Assembly: GCA_937894495.1 (NCBI GenBank)
Contig: CALCRR010000175.1
Location: forward strand, 1 to 7,303
DNA: 7,303 nt
From: an uncultured Ruminococcus sp.
GTDB lineage: Bacteria > Bacillota > Clostridia > Oscillospirales > Ruminococcaceae
Reading direction: 5' to 3'
Shown here: positions 5,480 through 7,303 of the stretch, in pieces
How positions within the stretch are numbered: the first letter of the stretch is position 1
How the letters are laid out: every line of letters starts with the position of its first letter
Translations under genes and position numbers: made by a program
The notes under the pieces: generated by a model
What the model was told of the DNA's origin: nothing
Databases searched by the model: none
What the model saw: the letters and a program-made list of their open reading frames with translations, nothing else

Positions 5480-6217
5480 ATGTCAAAAATCATTGCGGTC
5501 ACTTCAGGTAAGGGCGGCACAGGTAAATCATCTATCAGTGCGTGCTTAGGTTATGCGCTTGCCAAGCAGGGCAACAGGACCCTTATCATCGAGCTGGACT
5601 TCGGTCTGAGATGTATGGATATAATGCTGGGTATGCAGGGCAACATCACCTATGACCTGGGCGATGTTCTGGAAGGCACCTGTGATGTTTATAAGGCTAC
5701 GACCACAGTTAAGCTGGCTTCAAACCTCAGCGTGCTGTGCGCACCTTCCGATCCTTTCGTTCAGCTGAAGGCTGAGGATATCGAAAAGATCACACACGAA
5801 ATGAGAAAGTATTTTGAGTACATAATCATTGACACCTCGGCAGGTATCAACGGTTCGGTATTCGATATAGTTACAAACTCTGACCTTATCCTTATAGTAA
5901 CAACTCCCGACCCTGTATGCGTAAGAGACGCACAGATGATGTCTGACGAGTTCTATAAGAGAGGCAACCAGAAGCAGAGACTTGTTATAAACAAGGCAAG
6001 CAAGAGGATATTTGAATTTGAGGATATGGACGACCTTGACGCAATAATCGACACAGTAGGCGTACAGCTGCTGGGCGTTATCCCCGAGGACAGCGCTATA
6101 CCGCTGGCAACAGGCAAGGGTGCGCCGCTGTCATCAAGCTCAATGGGCTTTCTGGCATTCTCTGCTATATCAAGAAGGATCAAGGGAGAGCATATACCGA
6201 TCGCCATCAAGATGTAA
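5480..6217 (+). CDS. minD: MinD/ParA-family ATPase, short C-terminus
   Basis: The protein has 245 residues. MinD is a membrane-cycling ATPase that places the division septum by recruiting MinC. Seen here are the deviant Walker A motif SGKGGTGKSS (9-18, signature Lys11 and Lys16), the switch I region ELDFGLRCMD (38-47, Asp40 kept but the usual Asp38 is Glu), YDLGDVLEG (58-66), and Walker B YIIIDTSAGI (114-123). The fold ends with AFSAISRRIKGEHIPIAIKM. Typical MinD proteins are about 265-270 residues and end in an amphipathic membrane-targeting helix; that tail is missing here. I start at ATG 5480, with AAAGGAG ten bases upstream; an upstream TTG in the same frame would add only non-homologous residues. 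No minC or minE is adjacent. GLRCMD and YDL favour MinD over a plasmid ParA, but a MinD-like ATPase of different function is possible. Confidence 0.85.
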   Translation: MSKIIAVTSGKGGTGKSSISACLGYALAKQGNRTLIIELDFGLRCMDIMLGMQGNITYDLGDVLEGTCDVYKATTTVKLASNLSVLCAPSDPFVQLKAEDIEKITHEMRKYFEYIIIDTSAGINGSVFDIVTNSDLILIVTTPDPVCVRDAQMMSDEFYKRGNQKQRLVINKASKRIFEFEDMDDLDAIIDTVGVQLLGVIPEDSAIPLATGKGAPLSSSSMGFLAFSAISRRIKGEHIPIAIKM

Positions 6218-6229
6218 CGGTGTACACCG
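6218..6229. repeat. Perfect 12-bp palindrome directly after the minD stop
   Basis: CGGTGTACACCG starts at the base after the TAA. It has no loop or T-run, so it is not a standard terminator. It could be a dimeric protein-binding site, or chance. Confidence 0.4.
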
Positions 6230-6254
6230 GTGCAGGCAAAATACTGCATAAAAC

Positions 6255-6418
6255 TAGGGTGTGTTGACACTAAACTGATACGCGGATTTTTGAGATATTT
6301 TTGTTCCGTTCTAGGCAAAAATCCGCAGTTGGGCTGTCGCCCTGCAAGGATTTTTAACGACGAACGGGACAAAAATATCCAAAAAGACGTGTGTTAGGCT
6401 TAGTGTCAACACACCCTA
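6255..6418. mobile_element. MITE-like foldback element with 18-bp perfect terminal inverted repeats
   Basis: AGGGTGTGTTGACACTAA (6256-6273) is the exact complement of 6400-6417, and flanking T/A at 6255 and 6418 extends it. TA sits at both ends, compatible with a TA target duplication. Inside, 6294-6311 and 6362-6379 are complementary at 17 of 18 positions, AAAAATCC/GGATTTTT (6317-6324, 6348-6355) pair, and GGGC-TGTC-GCCC caps the centre, so the whole 164 bp folds into one long hairpin. There is no ORF for a transposase, so it must have moved, if at all, with help from a related insertion sequence elsewhere. Its right end is nine bases from the mgsA ribosome binding site. It may affect mRNA between minD and mgsA, but has no T-run typical of a terminator. 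Confidence 0.8.
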
Positions 6419-6440
6419 AGTAAACTGGGGGGATCTATCT

Positions 6441-6851
6441 TTGAATATTGCACTTATAGCTCACGATACTAAAAAAGAACTTATGGTACAGTTTTGCATT
6501 GCGTACTGCGGCATACTCAGCAAGCACAGGCTTTGCGCCACAGGCACAACGGGCAAGATCGTGCATGAGGCTACAGGACTTTCGATACAGCGGTATTTAA
6601 GCGGCTCTCAGGGGGGAGCGGAGCAGATCTCGGCAAGAATATCCTGCAACGAGATAGATCTGCTGCTGTTTTTCCGCGACCCCATATCGGCAAAGCCCCA
6701 TGAGCCTAATGAGGCTGACCTTATGAGACTTTGCGATGTTCACAACATTCCTGTGGCTACAAATATCGCCACTGCAGAGGCACTTATACACTCTCTTGAA
6801 AGAGGCGATCTCGACTGGAGAGACATCGTAAACCCCACGACCACGGGCTGA
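6441..6851 (+). CDS. mgsA: Methylglyoxal synthase homologue lacking two catalytic aspartates
   Basis: The protein has 136 residues, the size of the Bacillus enzyme. MgsA converts dihydroxyacetone phosphate to methylglyoxal and phosphate, bypassing lower glycolysis. Family features are MNIALIAHD (1-9, Asp9 = E. coli Asp20), ATGTTG phosphate loop (33-38), FFRDP (77-81, Asp80 = Asp91), KPHEP (85-89, His87 = His98) and NIPVATNIATAE (102-113). A gapless alignment places Ala60 (in SGSQGGAEQ) at the catalytic base Asp71 (usual SGPxGGDQQ), and Asn90 at Asp101. The enzyme may be inactive or altered, unless Glu61 substitutes. The start is TTG at 6441, preceded by GGGGGGA eight bases upstream; no in-frame ATG or GTG lies between it and the TAA at 6417. 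Probably cotranscribed with minD through the foldback element; no terminator follows before the T-box. Confidence 0.88.
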   Translation: MNIALIAHDTKKELMVQFCIAYCGILSKHRLCATGTTGKIVHEATGLSIQRYLSGSQGGAEQISARISCNEIDLLLFFRDPISAKPHEPNEADLMRLCDVHNIPVATNIATAEALIHSLERGDLDWRDIVNPTTTG

Positions 6852-6882
6852 AGCCGATAAAAGCGGGGATATATATCTAAAG

Positions 6883-7122
6883 GCTGTGACGAAGGAGAGT
6901 AGCCGATCAGAAGCATTTCAGCGAGAGCCGTTTGGTGAGAGGGCTTATGTAATGACCGTGCGAAGGACACCTTTTTAGCTGCTGCCCGATAAAAAGGGCA
7001 GACGTAACGCTGCGTTAAAGCTAATGAGTGACCGTAAATTTCTGTCTGATCACAGCTCTTTACGGTAATTAGGGTGGTATCACGATCCAAGTCGTCCCTT
7101 CTTTTATGGGGCGACTTTTTTT
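6883..7122 (+). promoter_or_regulatory. T-box leader (tRNA-sensing riboswitch), probably Asp-specific
   Basis: T-box leaders read uncharged tRNA and let transcription continue when its amino acid is short. GTGACGAAGGAGAGTAG (6886-6902) contains the loop-E AGTA (6898-6901), and GCGAGAGCC with GGTGAGAGG (6921-6943) form the distal part of stem I. CGAA-G-GAC-A (6961-6969) puts GAC (Asp, 6966-6968) at the specifier position, judged by comparison with the glyQS leader as I remember it. CAC (His) and ACC (Thr) in overlapping registers are alternatives. CTGCCC/GGGCAG and ACCGTAAA/TTTACGGT (7031-7038, 7058-7065) form later stems. The T-box is AGGGTGGTATCACG (7071-7084). AGGG and ACGA pair with TCGT and CCCT to form the antiterminator. 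The controlled gene lies beyond the right edge. The promoter is unclear, so readthrough from mgsA is possible. Confidence 0.9.
7089..7122 (+). terminator. Terminator of the T-box leader
   Basis: AAGTCGTCCC (7089-7098) pairs with GGGGCGACTT (7108-7117) over 10 bp with one G-U, followed by a T-run to 7122. The left arm contains the TCGT-CCC bases needed by the antiterminator, so the two folds exclude each other, as expected for a T-box switch. Confidence 0.9.
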
Positions 7123-7129
7123 CTTTCTG

Positions 7130-7268
7130 TTCCCCCCACCTTCCGCACTATTGTGGGGGCGGCAAGCACTCGAGTCCTCCCCGGAGGGGTCCTCGCCGGA
7201 CGGGGTGTTTCCCCCACCTGCCGCACTTTTCTGTAGACAGGCAAGATATCGAGTCCTCCCCGGAGGGG
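7130..7268 (+). repeat. Tandem pair of GC-rich intergenic repeats (copies 4 and 5)
   Basis: Two 59-bp units (7131-7189 and 7210-7268) share a CCCCCACCT-x-CCGCAC left part, a GGCAAG middle and an identical GAGTCCTCCCCGGAGGGG right part (7172-7189, 7251-7268), with a period of about 79 bp. The 20 bases between them (7190-7209, TCCTCGCCGGACGGGGTGTT) belong to the same family as the repeats at 35-69 and 1399-1437. They lie after the T-box terminator and before the controlled gene. I see no start of that gene before 7303. Confidence 0.7.
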
Positions 7269-7303
7269 AGGAGGGCGCTTTTGTGACCTCTATTATTTTG
7301 TGA

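Noticed and set aside
6218..6440. A hidden minE or rodA fragment between minD and mgsA
   Set aside because: No frame of useful length or MinE-like sequence exists; the space is filled by the foldback element and its flanks.
7131..7268. CRISPR array
   Set aside because: Only two imperfect units with a short shared intervening sequence of the same repeat family; no regular repeat-spacer pattern.
7074..7303. Open frames over the T-box 3' end and repeats
   Set aside because: They run through the T-box, its terminator and GC-rich repeats, giving Pro/Ser/Gly-rich nonsense; the sequence is better explained as regulatory RNA and repeat.

Overview
The window looks like a chromosomal segment from a low-to-mid GC Firmicute of the Ruminococcaceae, most likely a Ruminococcus-type cellulosome producer. 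This rests on a secreted protein ending in a type I dockerin, a minD-mgsA neighbourhood like that of clostridia, a T-box leader, AGGAGG-type ribosome binding sites, and many short hairpin-forming intergenic repeats. The genus is inferred; no rRNA or marker gene is present.

Layout. Bases 1-138 hold repeat sequence and the terminator of a minus-strand gene. Bases 163-1170 (minus) encode a zinc-ribbon, single-pass membrane protein with a long acidic/Thr-rich exterior. A divergent intergenic region (1171-1537) carries its promoter, an inverted pair of GC-rich repeats, and four direct TTTAAG-type half-sites upstream of a second promoter. That promoter drives a secreted Cthe_2159-like beta-helix carbohydrate-binding protein with a C-terminal dockerin (1538-3625), followed by a strong terminator. 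After an AT-rich gap, a consensus promoter drives a class I SAM methyltransferase (3951-4742). About 690 bp without a credible gene follow. They end in a sigma-A-type promoter and a roughly 200-nt leader that folds as a closed multi-branch junction ahead of a MinD-family ATPase (5480-6217). A perfect-ended foldback element (MITE-like, 6255-6418) lies between minD and an mgsA homologue (6441-6851, TTG start). The window ends with a complete T-box leader and its terminator (about 6883-7122), then two copies of the GC-rich repeat. The gene the T-box controls is beyond the right edge.

The genes do not form one pathway. The dockerin protein belongs to extracellular plant-polysaccharide binding. 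minD and mgsA are a remnant of a cell-division/central-metabolism neighbourhood, here without minC, minE or rodA. The T-box probably regulates an aminoacyl-tRNA synthetase or amino acid gene.

The points most worth a second look are: (1) an MgsA homologue in which the two key catalytic aspartates (E. coli Asp71 and Asp101) are Ala and Asn; (2) a MinD homologue lacking the C-terminal membrane-targeting helix, with no MinE nearby; (3) the structured leader RNA in front of minD; (4) the foldback element ending nine bases before the mgsA ribosome binding site; and (5) the CiaR-like direct repeats upstream of the dockerin gene.
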